48,855 nucleotides of DNA from Chitinophaga pinensis (lineage in GTDB: Bacteria > Pseudomonadota > Gammaproteobacteria > Burkholderiales > SG8-41), in assembly GCA_943329075.2 (NCBI GenBank), contig CALQCM020000033.1:1-48855 (forward strand). Direction: 5' to 3'. Positions 26,782 to 38,238 of this stretch are shown piece after piece. Position 1 is the first letter of the stretch. Every line of letters starts with the position of its first letter. The notes under the pieces were generated by a model, which was given only the letters and a program-made list of their open reading frames with translations, was not told the DNA's origin and ran no database searches. The position numbers and the translations under genes were made by a program.

Positions 26782-27870
26782 TTGCAAACGACTGACACGC
26801 AAACCTGCGAAGCCTGGCTGCGCCTGACGCTGGTCGATGGCCTCGGCGGCGCGTCGATCCGTCAATTGCTCGCTGCCTGCGGCCCGCCACAGCAGGTCCT
26901 CGCAACCGGCAGCCTTGAACTGCAGCGTTACGTATCCCCCGAGATTGCCTCGGCGATCGCCACCGGTGGAAATGAGGCGGCGGCGCGCGGCGCTCTCGGC
27001 TGGCTGGCGGACCCCGCAAACCATATCGTCGCGCTCGGCGACGAAGACTATCCGCAGCTTCTGTTGCAGATCCCGGATCCACCGCCGCTGCTCTACGTGA
27101 AGGGCGACTGTGCGTTGCTCAACCGGTTTGCGGTCGCCATTGTCGGCAGCCGCAATGCAACGGCACAGGGCATGGCAAACGCCGAGGATTTCGCCCGCGC
27201 GCTGAGCGACGCCGGCATCACCGTCGTCAGCGGACTGGCGCTCGGTGTCGACGCGGCAGCCCACCGCGGCGGCATTGCCGGACGGGCCTCGAGCGTCGCC
27301 GTGGTCGGGACCGGCCTCGACGTCGTCTATCCTGCACGCAATCGTGCGCTGGCCCACGCGCTGGCCGAACGCGGCGCGCTGGTTTCGGAATTTCCGCTGG
27401 GAATGCCGGCGCTGGCGTCAAATTTCCCGCGGCGCAATCGCCTGATCAGCGGCATCAGCCGCGGTTGTCTGGTGATCGAAGCGGCACTGCAAAGCGGCTC
27501 CTTGATCACGGCACGGCTCGCGAACGAGCAGGGACGCGAAGTGTTTGCATTGCCCGGCTCGATTCATTCGCCGCTGTCCAAAGGTTGCCATCGCCTGATC
27601 AAACAGGGCGCAAAGCTGGTTGATGACGTCAACGATATTCTCGAAGAGTTTGATTTCGCAAGATCCGGCGCCGGCGTCGACCCGCGGCCGGCACCGGACG
27701 CCGCGGCCGCCGGGTTGCTTGAAATCCTCGGGCACGATCCCTGCTGCGTGGACGCATTAACGGCACGTGCGGGGCTGACCGCGGATACCGTCAATGCCTT
27801 GCTGCTTGAGCTTGAATTGTCAGGCCTAATCGAGAAATTGCCCGGCAATAAATATCAGCGCATTCGTTGA
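26782..27870 (+). CDS. dprA: DNA-processing protein DprA/Smf
   Basis: This 362-residue protein loads RecA on incoming single-stranded DNA during transformation. It starts with a helix-hairpin-helix-like region (AWLRLTLVDGLGGASIRQLL), followed by the Rossmann-fold core (AIVGSRNATAQGM, VSGLALGVDAAAHRGG, FPRRNRLISGIS, ITARLANEQGREVFALPG) and a C-terminal winged-helix domain (about 300-362). The start codon is TTG at 26782; no in-frame ATG gives a full domain. An out-of-frame ATG at 26766 opens a 9-codon reading frame that runs across this start, which could influence initiation. It lies 50 bp after the LysM gene. Confidence 0.94.
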   Translation: MQTTDTQTCEAWLRLTLVDGLGGASIRQLLAACGPPQQVLATGSLELQRYVSPEIASAIATGGNEAAARGALGWLADPANHIVALGDEDYPQLLLQIPDPPPLLYVKGDCALLNRFAVAIVGSRNATAQGMANAEDFARALSDAGITVVSGLALGVDAAAHRGGIAGRASSVAVVGTGLDVVYPARNRALAHALAERGALVSEFPLGMPALASNFPRRNRLISGISRGCLVIEAALQSGSLITARLANEQGREVFALPGSIHSPLSKGCHRLIKQGAKLVDDVNDILEEFDFARSGAGVDPRPAPDAAAAGLLEILGHDPCCVDALTARAGLTADTVNALLLELELSGLIEKLPGNKYQRIR

Positions 27871-27980
27871 GCACGGGCGGTAATACATTGGGTGTAGGTC
27901 GCGGCACGCGCGACAACGCCGCTTGCTTTGACAGAAGTTTGTTCTTATCATCTGCCGCTCTCTTGACCCGACCATCCGTC

Positions 27981-27994
27981 GTGACTTTTGTCAC
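27981..27994 (+). promoter_or_regulatory. Hairpin in the 5' leader of topB
   Basis: GTGAC and GTCAC (27981-27985 and 27990-27994) form a small hairpin with a TTTT loop, ending nine bases before the topB ATG and touching the GGGA ribosome site. A plausible promoter (TTGCTT, 17-bp spacer, TATCAT) lies about 60 bp upstream. The hairpin might modulate translation; this is a guess from position. Confidence 0.3.
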
Positions 27995-28003
27995 GGGACA
28001 CCC

Positions 28004-30571
28004 ATGCCAGCGAAAGCCGTCGCAAAAAAGAAAAAACCCGCCGTCGCAAAAAAAGCAGCTGCGAAAGTAGTTCCGGCGGCCGGAAAAAAATTGATCATCG
28101 CCGAGAAGCCGTCGGTGGCGACCGATATCGCGCGCGTGTTGGGCGGCTTCAAGCGCGAGGGCGATTATTTCGAGAGCGACGATTTTGTGTTGAGCTCCGC
28201 CGTCGGACATTTGCTGACCATCGTACCGCCCGAAGGCGTCGAGGTAAAACGCGGCAAATGGTCATTCGCGCATCTGCCGGTGATTCCGCCGCATTTTGAT
28301 CTGCAACCGCTCGAACGTTCCGAAGACCGTCTCAAACTCCTGACGAAACTCGTCAAGCGCAAGGATGTGACCGGCCTGATCAACGCCTGTGACGCCGGAC
28401 GCGAGGGTGAACTCATCTTCCGTTACATCGCGCGCCACGCCAAAACGGACAAACCGGTCGAGCGCCTGTGGCTGCAATCGATGACGCCGGCGTCGATCCG
28501 CGAAGGTTTCACGCAATTGCGCGCCGACAAGGACATGCACGCGCTCGCCGACGCGGCGGTGTGCCGTTCCGAATCGGACTGGCTGGTTGGCATCAACGGC
28601 ACGCGCGCGATGACCGCCTTCAATTCGAAATCCGGCGGCTTCCATCTGACCACCGTCGGCCGCGTGCAGACGCCAACGCTGGCGATCCTCGTCGAGCGTG
28701 AAGAAAAAATAAAGAAATTCGTTTCGCGCGACTATTTTGAAGTGCACGCGACCTTCACCTGCAAGGCCGGCGAATACGCAGGCCGCTGGTTCGACGAAGC
28801 TTTCAGCCGCGACAAGAACGACGAAGACAGCGGCCTGCGCGCCGAGCGCCTGTGGGATCGCGCGCGCGCCGACGCCATCCGTGCCAAATGCGACGGCAAA
28901 CCGAGCGTGGTCGAAGAACAAAGCAAGGCGTCGACGCAGATGTCACCGCTGCTCTACGACCTCACCAGCCTGCAGCGCGAAGCCAACGGCCGCTTCGGCT
29001 TTTCGGCGAAGACCACGCTGTCGATCGCGCAGGCGCTCTACGAAAAACACAAGGTGTTGACCTACCCGCGGACCGCTTCACGCGCGCTGCCCGAAGATTA
29101 TCTGGGCGCGGTGACCGAGGCCATGCAGGCGCTCGACAAACCATACCAGCCGTTCGTCAAAAGCATTCTCAAAAACAAGTGGATCAAGCCGAACAAACGC
29201 ATTTTCAACAATGCCAAGATTTCGGACCACTTCGCGATCATTCCGACTTCGCAATCGCCGAAGAATCTGAGCGAAGCTGAAGCCAAGGTCTACGACCTCG
29301 TCACAAAACGTTTTCTCGCGGTGTTTTTCCCGCCGGCCGAATTCCAGATCACCACGCGCATCACGCGCGTCGAAAATGAGCCCTTCAAGAGCGAGGGCAA
29401 GGTCATGGTCAACGCCGGCTGGCTCGAAATCTACGGCAAGGAAGCCGAAGCCGACGACACGCCGGGCCTGGTGCCGGTGATCGCCAAGGAATCGCCGCGG
29501 ACCAAAGAAGTCGCCGTCGATGCGCTGCAAACCAAACCGCCGGCGCGCTATTCGGAAGCCACGCTGCTCTCCGCGATGGAAGGGGCCGGCAAACTGATCG
29601 AAGACGAAGAACTGCGCGAGGCGATGAGCGAAAAGGGCCTCGGCACGCCGGCGACCCGCGCGGCTGTCATCGAAGGACTGATTTTCGAAAAATATGTGCA
29701 TCGCAACGGGCGTGAGTTGCAGCCCACCGCCAAGGCGTTTTCACTGATTACCCTGCTGCGCGGCCTGAAGATCGACGAGTTGTGCTCGCCGGAACTGACC
29801 GGCGACTGGGAATACAAGCTGTCGCAGATGGAACACGGCAAGTTGAAACGCGATCAGTTCATGCAGCAGATCGTGGACATGACGCGGCACATGGTGGCGC
29901 GCGCCAAGGAACATGAGAGCGACACTGTGCCGGGCGATTTTTCCACGCTCGTCACGCCGTGCCCGAAATGCGGCGGCGTGATCAAGGAAAACTACAAGAA
30001 ATTCCAGTGCCAGAAATGCGACTTCGCATTTTGGAAAATCATGGCGAGCCGGCAGCTCGAGCCGGCAGAGGTTGAAACGCTGCTGGCGGAGCAGAAAGTC
30101 GGGCCGCTGCAGGGTTTTCGCAGCCGCTTGGGCCGCCCGTTTGTCGCGGTCGTCAAAATGACGCCTGAGTTCACGATTGAATTCGACTTCGGCCAGAGCA
30201 ACGAGGCCAATTCGGAGCCGGTCGATTTCTCGAAAGAACAGTCACTCGGCGCCTGCCCGAAATGCGGCGGCGCAGTCTACAGTCACGGCGTTGCCTACAT
30301 CTGCGAAAACTCCGTCGGCCCGGAGCGCAAATGCGACTTCCGCACCGGCAAAATCATTCTGCAACGGCCGATCGAGGCCGAGCAGGTGCAGAAGCTGCTG
30401 ACGGTCGGCAAGACCGATCTGTTGCACCGCTTTATTTCCAAGAAAGGCCGCCCGTTCTCGGCGTTCCTGACACGCGGTGAAGACGGCAAGGTAAGTTTTG
30501 AATTCGCACCGCGCGAACCGAAGGTGGCGCGGCCCAAGGGCGCCGCACGCGCACGCAAGGCCGCCGCCTAG
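28004..30571 (+). CDS. topB: DNA topoisomerase III
   Basis: This 855-residue type IA topoisomerase relaxes and decatenates DNA. A basic Lys/Ala-rich tail (1-29) precedes the Toprim domain with IIAEKPSVA (Glu34) and NACDAGREGE (Asp130, Glu134; the second acidic residue of the usual DxD is Gly132, a variant I recall from other TopB proteins). The catalytic tyrosine is Tyr354 in LTYPRTASR; the residue after PRT is alanine where most relatives have aspartate. Two C-terminal zinc-ribbon-like modules start at Cys653 (CPKCGG, later CQKCDF) and Cys751 (CPKCGG, later CENS and KCDF). The end is again basic (RARKAAA). It is longer than E. coli TopB (653 residues) because of the tails and zinc ribbons. 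It lies 133 bp after dprA. Confidence 0.93.
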   Translation: MPAKAVAKKKKPAVAKKAAAKVVPAAGKKLIIAEKPSVATDIARVLGGFKREGDYFESDDFVLSSAVGHLLTIVPPEGVEVKRGKWSFAHLPVIPPHFDLQPLERSEDRLKLLTKLVKRKDVTGLINACDAGREGELIFRYIARHAKTDKPVERLWLQSMTPASIREGFTQLRADKDMHALADAAVCRSESDWLVGINGTRAMTAFNSKSGGFHLTTVGRVQTPTLAILVEREEKIKKFVSRDYFEVHATFTCKAGEYAGRWFDEAFSRDKNDEDSGLRAERLWDRARADAIRAKCDGKPSVVEEQSKASTQMSPLLYDLTSLQREANGRFGFSAKTTLSIAQALYEKHKVLTYPRTASRALPEDYLGAVTEAMQALDKPYQPFVKSILKNKWIKPNKRIFNNAKISDHFAIIPTSQSPKNLSEAEAKVYDLVTKRFLAVFFPPAEFQITTRITRVENEPFKSEGKVMVNAGWLEIYGKEAEADDTPGLVPVIAKESPRTKEVAVDALQTKPPARYSEATLLSAMEGAGKLIEDEELREAMSEKGLGTPATRAAVIEGLIFEKYVHRNGRELQPTAKAFSLITLLRGLKIDELCSPELTGDWEYKLSQMEHGKLKRDQFMQQIVDMTRHMVARAKEHESDTVPGDFSTLVTPCPKCGGVIKENYKKFQCQKCDFAFWKIMASRQLEPAEVETLLAEQKVGPLQGFRSRLGRPFVAVVKMTPEFTIEFDFGQSNEANSEPVDFSKEQSLGACPKCGGAVYSHGVAYICENSVGPERKCDFRTGKIILQRPIEAEQVQKLLTVGKTDLLHRFISKKGRPFSAFLTRGEDGKVSFEFAPREPKVARPKGAARARKAAA

Positions 30572-30587
30572 TTTTCCGGCGCGGCAA

Positions 30588-32024
30588 TCAACGCGGCGCA
30601 GCGCCCGCCGACAAGCCGTTCCAGCCGCCGCCGAGCGCCTGCACCAGCGTAACGGCGGCGACCAGTCTTTGTCCGAGCAATTTCACCGCGGTCGCTTCAT
30701 TGTTCAATTGCGTCGCCTGTACAATGACGACGCTCAGATAATTGACCGTGCCGGCCTTGTATTGATTCAGCGTCAGTTGGGTCGACAGTTTTGACGACTG
30801 CACCGCCTCGTCCTGCGTTTTGGCTTCTGCCTCGAGTATGCGCAGCGCGGAGAGATTGTCCTCGACTTCCTTGAAGGCGTTAAGCACGGTCTGCCGGTAA
30901 GTCGCGACGTTCGCATCGTAAGCGGCTTCCGCCTGCTTCTTGACGGCGCGCCGGCTGCCGCCATCGAACAGCGTTTCGGCCAGCGCCGGCCCGACCGACC
31001 ACAGCCGGCTCGGCGACGTCAGCCAGTTGGGCGGGCTGTTGGCACGAAAGCCGAACACGCCGCTCAGGGTCAGCGACGGAAAATACGCCGCCTGCGCGAC
31101 GCCGATTTGCGCATTGGCCGCCGCCATCTGGCGTTCGGCCGCAGCGATATCGGGACGGCGTTCAAGCAGTTCGGAGGGCAGACCGGGCGGCAGCGACGGG
31201 ATCGCGACCGTGAGCGTAGCGGCCTCCAGCAAAAAATCAGCCGGCGGTTTGCCGATCAGGATTGCAATCGCGTGTTCAAACTGGGCGCGCTGCACGCCGA
31301 CATCGATCAACTGCGCCTGCGTGCTGCGCAACTGCGTCTCGGCAAGCACCACTTCGGCGCGCGCCGCCACGCCGGCGTTATAGCGATTGCGCGTCAGCTC
31401 CAGCGATTTTTGATAGGCGGCAACCGTGGTTTCAAGCAACCGGCGCTGGCTGTCGAGCACGCGCAACTGGAAAAAATTGATCGCCAGCTGGGACTGCGCG
31501 AGCAGCCGCACGCCGGCGACGTTGGCCACGCCGGCCTGCGCATTGGCGACGTTGACGTCGACCGTGCTGCGCACGCTACCCCAAAGGTCAGGCGCCCACG
31601 AGGCATTGAGCGACAGGTTGTAGACGTTCGCCGGCGCCGAACTCGCCGTCGACGCCCCAGAGACACTCGGCGTGCGGCTGCGGGTTGCGCCCGTATTGCC
31701 GGTCAGCGTCGGAAAAAATCCCGCGCGCGATTGCTCGACCAGTGCTTCAGCCTGCCGCAGCTTGGCTTCAGCAACGCGCACGTTCTGGTTCGACACATCG
31801 ACCTGCTGCGCGAGTGTATTGAGCTGCGCATCGCCGAAAATTTCCCACCATGGCCCGCGGTTGATGCCGTCGCGCGGCTGCGCAATTTTCCAGTCGCCGG
31901 TTTCCTTGTAGGCCGCCGGCGTTGTCACCGGCGGTTTGTCGTACTTGGGGCCGACCATGCAGCCGCCCAGCAGGCCGGCGCCGGTCAGCAACGCCACGAC
32001 GCGAAAGTTCGGGTGCAAATTCAT
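30588..32024 (-). CDS. Outer-membrane efflux lipoprotein, OprM/NodT family
   Basis: This 478-residue protein is the outer-membrane channel of the RND system encoded upstream. The N-terminus has a lipobox (GAGLLGGC, Cys22), followed by PKYDKPPV and two OEP repeats typical of the family ([36 protein letters not shown]). The long coiled helices of the tunnel are evident as heptad-rich stretches. The ATG at 32024 overlaps the stop of the second pump gene in an ATGA and has its GGAG ribosome site inside that gene. It converges on topB with 16 bp between. Confidence 0.93.
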   Translation of the reverse strand: MNLHPNFRVVALLTGAGLLGGCMVGPKYDKPPVTTPAAYKETGDWKIAQPRDGINRGPWWEIFGDAQLNTLAQQVDVSNQNVRVAEAKLRQAEALVEQSRAGFFPTLTGNTGATRSRTPSVSGASTASSAPANVYNLSLNASWAPDLWGSVRSTVDVNVANAQAGVANVAGVRLLAQSQLAINFFQLRVLDSQRRLLETTVAAYQKSLELTRNRYNAGVAARAEVVLAETQLRSTQAQLIDVGVQRAQFEHAIAILIGKPPADFLLEAATLTVAIPSLPPGLPSELLERRPDIAAAERQMAAANAQIGVAQAAYFPSLTLSGVFGFRANSPPNWLTSPSRLWSVGPALAETLFDGGSRRAVKKQAEAAYDANVATYRQTVLNAFKEVEDNLSALRILEAEAKTQDEAVQSSKLSTQLTLNQYKAGTVNYLSVVIVQATQLNNEATAVKLLGQRLVAAVTLVQALGGGWNGLSAGAAPR

Positions 32025-35000
32025 TTTGTCTCCAACAACAGGCGGCCGGCGCCGCGACGGCGCTCGCACCACAACCGAAAACGATCCAGATACAGATAAA
32101 CAACCGGCGTCGTATACAGGGTCAGCAACTGGCTCATCACCAGCCCGCCGACGATCGCGATGCCGAGGGGGCGGCGCATTTCCGAGCCGTCGCCAAATCC
32201 AAACGCCAGCGGCATGGCGCCAAGCAACGCCGCCATGGTCGTCATCATGATCGGCCGGAACCGCAACAGGCAGGCGTCAAAAATGGCCTGCTCGGGTCGT
32301 ATCCCGGTATTGCGCTCCGCGGCGATGGCGAAGTCTATCATCATGATGGCGTTTTTCTTGACGATGCCGATCAGCAGGATCACGCCGATCAGGGCGATGA
32401 TACTGAACTCGGTTTGAAACAGCTTCAGCGCCAGCAGCGCGCCGATGCCCGCCGACGGCAACGTCGACAGAATCGTAATCGGATGGATATAGCTTTCGTA
32501 GAGTATCCCCAGCACGATATACACCGTGATCAGCGCCGCCAGGATCAGCCATGGCTGGCTGGAGAGCGAAGCCTGAAAGGCGCGCGCCGTGCCCTGGAAG
32601 CTGCCGTAGATGGTCGAGGGCATGCCGATGCGTAGCATCGTCGCATTGATGGCCGCCACCGCATCGCTCAGCGAGACGCCGATCGGCAGATTGAATGAAA
32701 TGGTGGCCGCCGCAAATTGCCCCTGGTGATTCACCGCAAGCGACGTATTGGTTGTCTCAAAATGTGCAAACGCCGACAGCGGCACCTGGCCGCGCGAGGG
32801 CGACTGCACGTAAATGTCTTTGAGCGCCTCGGGACTTTGCCAGTATTTTTCGGCAACCCCCATAACCACACGGTATTGGTTGAGTGTCGAGTAAATCACC
32901 GACACCTGCGCCTGCCCGAAGGCGAGGTTGAGCGCGGTGTCGATCATGCGCGGCGTGATGCCCATGCGCGACGCGGTGTCGCGGTCGATCGTCAGCGTTG
33001 TCTGCAGTCCCTTGACCTGCTGGTCGGTATTGACGTCGGCAAGTTCCGGCACGTCCTGCAAGGCGCGCAGCAGGCGCGGCGTCCAGGTGCGCAGTGGTTC
33101 GAGTTCGTCGGCACGCAGCGTAAATTGATAAGCCGCATTGCTGGCGCGCCCGCCGACACGGATATCCTGCACCGGCACCAGAAACAGGTTGGCGCCCGGC
33201 ACCTGCGCCAGCTTGCCGCGCAGCCGCGCCACCACCTGGTCGGCGGTGATATCGCGCTCGGCGCGCGGTTTGAGTGAAACAAACATGAAACCGCTGTTGC
33301 GCTGGCCGCCGCCGGTAAATCCGGTCACCGATTCGACCGCCGGATCGCCCTGAATGATGTCGACAAACGCAGCCAGCTTCTCGCGCATGGCCTGAAATGA
33401 AATGGCCTGGTCGGCCTGCACGTTGCCGATAATGCGGCCGGTGTCCTGCTGCGGGAAAAAACCCTTTTGTATATCGATGTACAGATATACGTTGAGCCCG
33501 ACGGTCGTTGCCAGCAAAACCATGATGAAACGCGTGTGGCGCAACGCCCACGCCAGACTGCGCTCATAGCCGCGCAATATTCCGGCGAAAAATTTTTCCG
33601 CTGCCTGCTGCCAGCGGCCCTCGCTGCGCGGCGCGGGCGCGCGCAGCAGACGCGCACACATCATCGGCGTCGTTGTCAGTGAGAGGACCAGCGAAATCAG
33701 GATCGCCACCGACAGCGTGACCGCGAACTCGCGGAACAGCCGGCCGACGATGCCGCCCATCAGCAGGATGGGAATGAACACCGCGATCAAGGAAACGCTC
33801 ATCGACACCACGGTGAAACCGACTTCGCGCACGCCTATCAGCGAGGCCGCCAGCGGCGTCAGGCCTTTCTCGATATGTCGCGAAACGTTTTCCAGCACGA
33901 CAATGGCGTCGTCAACGACAAAACCAGTGGCAATGGTCAATGCCATCAATGAAAGATTGTTCAAACTATAGCCGCACAGATACATCGCGCCGAAGGTGCC
34001 GATGAGTGAAACCGGCACCGCCACGCTCGGGATCAGCGTGGCGCGCCAGTTGCGCAGAAACAAAAAGACAACGAGGATCACGAGGCCGATCGCGATCAGC
34101 AGCGTGCGCTCCACGTCGCGCAGGCTGGCGCGGATGGTGGTCGTGCGCTCCATCACGACCTTGAGATCGATCGCCTGCGGAATCGACGCCTGCAACTGCG
34201 GCAACACTTCGTAGATGCGGTTGGCTGTTTCGATGATATTGGCACCGGGCTGACGGTAGAGCAGCACCAGCACCGCAGGCTTGCCGTTGGAAATGCCGGT
34301 ATTGCGCACGTCCTGCACCGAATCGACGACCTCGGCGACGTCTGACAGGCGCACCGCCGCGCCGTTGCGATAAGCGACGATCAGCGGCAGATATTCGGCC
34401 GCTTGTTTGGCCTGGTCGTTGGCATAAATCTGCCATTGGCGATCGCCGTCCTCGACGGTGCCTTTGGGCCGGTTGGCATTCGTCGCATTGATCGCTGCGC
34501 GGACTTCGTCGAAGCCGATGCCGTATTTGTTCAGCACGGTCGGATTGAGGTTGACGCGCACCGCCGGCAGCGAGCTGCCGCCCACCGTCACCTGCCCGAT
34601 GCCTTTGACCTGCGAAAATTTCTGCGCAAGGATGGTGGAGGCCGCGTCGTACATCTGGCCGCGATCGAGCAGCGCCGAAGTCAGCGCGATGATCATGATC
34701 GGCGCGTCGGCCGGGTTGACCTTGCGATAGGTCGGGTTGCTGGGCAGACCCGTCGGCAGCTGGCTGCGCGACGCATTGATCGCCGCCTGCACGTCGCGCG
34801 CCGCGCCGTCGATGTCGCGGTCAAGATCAAACTGCAGCGTCAGCCGCGAATTGCCCAACGAGCTGCTGGAAGTGATTTCGGTCACGCCGGCGATGCGGCC
34901 CAGCGCACGCTCAAGCGGTGTTGCCACGGTTGCCGCCATCGTTTCCGGACTGGCGCCGGGCAGGGACACGCCGACAGAGATGGTCGGATAGTCGACCTGC

Positions 35001-35113
35001 GGCAACGGCGCCACCGGCAACAAGCGGAATGCGAGAATGCCGGCCAACGCCAGACCGACGGTCAACAGCGTCGTTGCAACCGGCCGCCGGACAAACGGTT
35101 CGGAAAAATTCAT
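32021..35113 (-). CDS. mdtC: RND efflux pump, MdtC/MuxC-type
   Basis: This 1030-residue inner-membrane proton-driven transporter begins [19 protein letters not shown] and has the usual two sets of six membrane helices with large periplasmic loops. The proton-relay aspartate pair sits in [14 protein letters not shown] in the fourth helix. [18 protein letters not shown] N-terminal sequence (here [11 protein letters not shown]) marks the heteromeric MdtBC/MuxBC subfamily. The start at 35113 overlaps the stop of the first pump in ATGA; the in-frame upstream extension is spurious. With the neighbouring pump it should form a mixed trimer. Drug substrates cannot be predicted. Confidence 0.94.
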   Translation of the reverse strand: MNFSEPFVRRPVATTLLTVGLALAGILAFRLLPVAPLPQVDYPTISVGVSLPGASPETMAATVATPLERALGRIAGVTEITSSSSLGNSRLTLQFDLDRDIDGAARDVQAAINASRSQLPTGLPSNPTYRKVNPADAPIMIIALTSALLDRGQMYDAASTILAQKFSQVKGIGQVTVGGSSLPAVRVNLNPTVLNKYGIGFDEVRAAINATNANRPKGTVEDGDRQWQIYANDQAKQAAEYLPLIVAYRNGAAVRLSDVAEVVDSVQDVRNTGISNGKPAVLVLLYRQPGANIIETANRIYEVLPQLQASIPQAIDLKVVMERTTTIRASLRDVERTLLIAIGLVILVVFLFLRNWRATLIPSVAVPVSLIGTFGAMYLCGYSLNNLSLMALTIATGFVVDDAIVVLENVSRHIEKGLTPLAASLIGVREVGFTVVSMSVSLIAVFIPILLMGGIVGRLFREFAVTLSVAILISLVLSLTTTPMMCARLLRAPAPRSEGRWQQAAEKFFAGILRGYERSLAWALRHTRFIMVLLATTVGLNVYLYIDIQKGFFPQQDTGRIIGNVQADQAISFQAMREKLAAFVDIIQGDPAVESVTGFTGGGQRNSGFMFVSLKPRAERDITADQVVARLRGKLAQVPGANLFLVPVQDIRVGGRASNAAYQFTLRADELEPLRTWTPRLLRALQDVPELADVNTDQQVKGLQTTLTIDRDTASRMGITPRMIDTALNLAFGQAQVSVIYSTLNQYRVVMGVAEKYWQSPEALKDIYVQSPSRGQVPLSAFAHFETTNTSLAVNHQGQFAAATISFNLPIGVSLSDAVAAINATMLRIGMPSTIYGSFQGTARAFQASLSSQPWLILAALITVYIVLGILYESYIHPITILSTLPSAGIGALLALKLFQTEFSIIALIGVILLIGIVKKNAIMMIDFAIAAERNTGIRPEQAIFDACLLRFRPIMMTTMAALLGAMPLAFGFGDGSEMRRPLGIAIVGGLVMSQLLTLYTTPVVYLYLDRFRLWCERRRGAGRLLLETK

Positions 35114-38100
35114 GGCCGGCGGTCTTCGGCGCTCACCCCCGGTGCCACGCCCCTGCGCGCGCGCAGGCGCCGCGCCAGACGGTCGAATGCGAGGTAGATC
35201 ACCGGCGTGGTGTAAAGCGTAAGCAGCTGGCTCACGATCAGGCCGCCAAACATGGTGAGCCCCAACGGGCGCCGCAACTCGGAACCGACGCCGCCCCCCA
35301 GCATCAGGGGCAGTGCGGCCAGCAGCGCGCACATGGTTGTCATCAAAATGGGGCGGAAGCGCAACAGACAGGCCTGGTAGATCGCTTCGCGCGGCGACTT
35401 GCCTTCAGTGCGTTCAGCGTCGAGCGCAAAGTCGATCATCATGATGGCGTTCTTTTTGACGATACCGATCAGCAGAATAATGCCGATGATGCCGATGATG
35501 CTCAGATCGGTCTGCGCGACAAAAAGCGCCAGCAGCGCGCCAACACCCGCCGAGGGCAGCGTCGAGAGGATGGTCACCGGATGGATGTAGCTCTCGTAGA
35601 GCACGCCCAGCACGATATACATCGTGATGATGGCCGCCAGAATCAACAACAGCGTATCGGACAACGAGGAACGGAAGGCCTGCGCCGCGCCCTGGAAGCG
35701 CGTGCGCACGCTGACCGGCACGCGCATTTCCGCCTGCACCGCTTCAATCGCACCGACCGCGTCACCCAGCGCATACCCCTTGGCGAGATTGAAAGAGATC
35801 GTCGATGACGGAAATTGCCCGAGGTGATTAACCGCCAGCAGCGAGGACTTCTCCACCATTTGCGTTACCGCGCTCAACGGAATCTGCGTGCCGTTGGCGC
35901 CTGGCACGTAGAGATCGCGCAGCGCGGCGGGCCCGCGGCGGAATTCGGGTTTGACTTCGAGGACGACGCGATATTGGTTGGACTGCGTAAAGATGGTCGA
36001 AACCAGACGCTGGCCAAATGCGTTGTAGAGCACGTTGTCGATCGCGGCGGGGGTGACGCCAAGCCTGCCGGCAGTGTCGCGGTCGATTTCGAGGTAGGCC
36101 TGCAGGCCCTGGTCCTGCAGATCGCTGGCGACATCGCTGAGTTGTGGCAACTGCGCCAGGCGCTCGGCATGTTTATGCGTCCACGCAGCAAGCTCTTCGG
36201 CGTTGGCGCTGTCGAGCGTGAATTGGTACTGCGTGCGACTGACGCGGTCTTCGATCGTCAGGTCCTGCACCGGCTGCATGAAGAGCAGCATGCCTTCGTG
36301 CTGTGCGAGGCGTTCCTTGAGGCGGCGGATGATCTCTGCCGATGACGGCCGCTGTTCGTGCGGTTTGAGCGTGATTAAAACGCGGCCGCTGTTCAGCGTT
36401 GTGTTGGTGCCGTCAACGCCGATGAAAGACGACAGGCTTTCCACCGCCGGATCTTCGAGGATGGCTTTTGCCAGCGCCTGCTGGCGTTCGGCCATGGCCT
36501 CAAAGGATATCGACTGCGGCGCCTCCGAAATGCCCTGGATCAAACCGGTGTCCTGCACCGGAAAAAATCCCTTCGGCACGAATATATAAAGAACGACGGC
36601 CAGGCCCAGCGTGGCAACGGCCACCCACAGGGTCAGGCGCTGGCGGTCGAGCACCCAGCGCAAGGTGACGCCATAGCGTTCGATGATCCAGTCGAACCAG
36701 CCGCCGGCGACGCGATAAAAACGCCCCTGTTCTGCGGCGGGCGTGTGGCGCAGCAGGCGCGCGCACATCATCGGCGTCAGCGTCAGCGAGACCACCGCGG
36801 AAATCAGGATAGACACTGCAAGCGTGATCGCGAATTCGCGGAACAGACGGCCGACGACGTCCCCCATGAACAGTAAGGGAATGAGAACCGCAATCAGCGA
36901 AAAGGTCAGCGAGATGATGGTGAAACCGATTTGCTGCGCGCCCTTGAGGGCTGCCGCCAGCGGCTCTTCCCCGGCCTCGATGTAGCGCGTGATGTTTTCG
37001 ATCATAACGATAGCGTCGTCAACCACGAAGCCGGTGGCAATGGTCAGCGCCATCAGCGTCAGATTGTTGATGCTGAAGCCGGCCAGATACATCACCCCAA
37101 AGGTGCCGACCAGCGACAGCGGCACGGCCACGCTCGGAATCAGGGTCGCCGGCACGTTGCGCAGGAAAACATAAATGACCAGCACCACCAGCGCGATCGC
37201 CAGCAGCAGTTCGATTTGCACGTCTCTCACCGAAGCGCGGATGGTAACGGTGCGGTCGGTGAGTACCGCAATTTCGATGGCAGCGGGCAATGACGCCTGC
37301 AGTTGCGGCAGCAGTTGTTTGACGCGATCAACCACCTCGATGACGTTGGCACCGGGCTGGCGCTGCACGTTGACGATCACCGCCGGCACGTCGTTCATCC
37401 AGGCGGCGAGGCGCGTGTTTTCCGCGTCTTCAATGACGTCGGCGACATCCGACAGATAAATCGGCGCGCCATTGCGGTAGGCGATGATGATGCGGCCGTA
37501 TTCGACGGCCGAGCGCAATTGGTCGTTGGCGTCGATGGTATAAGCGCGTTGCGGCCCGTCGAAGCTGCCCTTGGCCTGGTTCACATTGGCGCTGCCGATG
37601 CCGGCGCGCACGTCTTCGAGATTGAGCCCCTTGGCGGCGAGTGCTTTCGGATTCACCTGCACGCGCACCGCGGGACGCTGTCCGCCGTTGAGGGTCACAA
37701 GTCCGACGCCGGTGACTTGCGAAATTTTTTGCGCCAGCCGGGTGTCGACCAGACTCTGCACCTGCGGCAATGGCAGCGTGGCCGAGGTCACGCCGAGCGT
37801 CAGAATCGGCGTATCGGCCGGATTGACCTTGCTGTAAACCGGCGGCGCAGGCAAATCGACCGGCAGCAGATTGGAGGCGGCATTGATCGCGGCCTGCACC
37901 TCCTGTTCCGCCACATCCAGGTTCAGCTCCAGATTGAACTGCAGCGTGATGACGGTGGCACCGCCGGAGTTGGTCGACGACATCTGCTTCAAGCCGGGCA
38001 TCTGGCCGAACTGGCGCTCCAGTGGCGCGGCGATCGACGAAGTCATCACATCCGGGCTGGCGCCCGGATAAAACGTCACGATCTGGATGGTGGGGTAATC

Positions 38101-38220
38101 AACTTCGGGCAGCGCCGACAGGGCAAGCTGGCGATACGCGATCAGGCCGGAGAGAAAAATCGCGACCATCAGCAGCGAAGTCGCCACCGGGCGCAAAATA
38201 AACAGCCGCGAAGGATTCAT
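35110..38220 (-). CDS. mdtB: RND efflux pump, MdtB/MuxB-type
   Basis: This 1036-residue paralogue of the next gene starts [20 protein letters not shown], the exact style of MdtB/Mux[22 protein letters not shown] and the aspartate pair in [14 protein letters not shown] are diagnostic. In E. coli and Pseudomonas, two different RND subunits work as a heterotrimer with one adaptor; the gene order adaptor-pump-pump-outer membrane protein here is that of muxABC-opmB. It lies 18 bp after the adaptor gene and overlaps the second pump by 4 bp, so the four genes form one operon. No BaeSR-like two-component genes lie beside it. Confidence 0.94.
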   Translation of the reverse strand: MNPSRLFILRPVATSLLMVAIFLSGLIAYRQLALSALPEVDYPTIQIVTFYPGASPDVMTSSIAAPLERQFGQMPGLKQMSSTNSGGATVITLQFNLELNLDVAEQEVQAAINAASNLLPVDLPAPPVYSKVNPADTPILTLGVTSATLPLPQVQSLVDTRLAQKISQVTGVGLVTLNGGQRPAVRVQVNPKALAAKGLNLEDVRAGIGSANVNQAKGSFDGPQRAYTIDANDQLRSAVEYGRIIIAYRNGAPIYLSDVADVIEDAENTRLAAWMNDVPAVIVNVQRQPGANVIEVVDRVKQLLPQLQASLPAAIEIAVLTDRTVTIRASVRDVQIELLLAIALVVLVIYVFLRNVPATLIPSVAVPLSLVGTFGVMYLAGFSINNLTLMALTIATGFVVDDAIVMIENITRYIEAGEEPLAAALKGAQQIGFTIISLTFSLIAVLIPLLFMGDVVGRLFREFAITLAVSILISAVVSLTLTPMMCARLLRHTPAAEQGRFYRVAGGWFDWIIERYGVTLRWVLDRQRLTLWVAVATLGLAVVLYIFVPKGFFPVQDTGLIQGISEAPQSISFEAMAERQQALAKAILEDPAVESLSSFIGVDGTNTTLNSGRVLITLKPHEQRPSSAEIIRRLKERLAQHEGMLLFMQPVQDLTIEDRVSRTQYQFTLDSANAEELAAWTHKHAERLAQLPQLSDVASDLQDQGLQAYLEIDRDTAGRLGVTPAAIDNVLYNAFGQRLVSTIFTQSNQYRVVLEVKPEFRRGPAALRDLYVPGANGTQIPLSAVTQMVEKSSLLAVNHLGQFPSSTISFNLAKGYALGDAVGAIEAVQAEMRVPVSVRTRFQGAAQAFRSSLSDTLLLILAAIITMYIVLGVLYESYIHPVTILSTLPSAGVGALLALFVAQTDLSIIGIIGIILLIGIVKKNAIMMIDFALDAERTEGKSPREAIYQACLLRFRPILMTTMCALLAALPLMLGGGVGSELRRPLGLTMFGGLIVSQLLTLYTTPVIYLAFDRLARRLRARRGVAPGVSAEDRRP

Positions 38221-38238
38221 CTGGCTTTCGCCGTCAGC

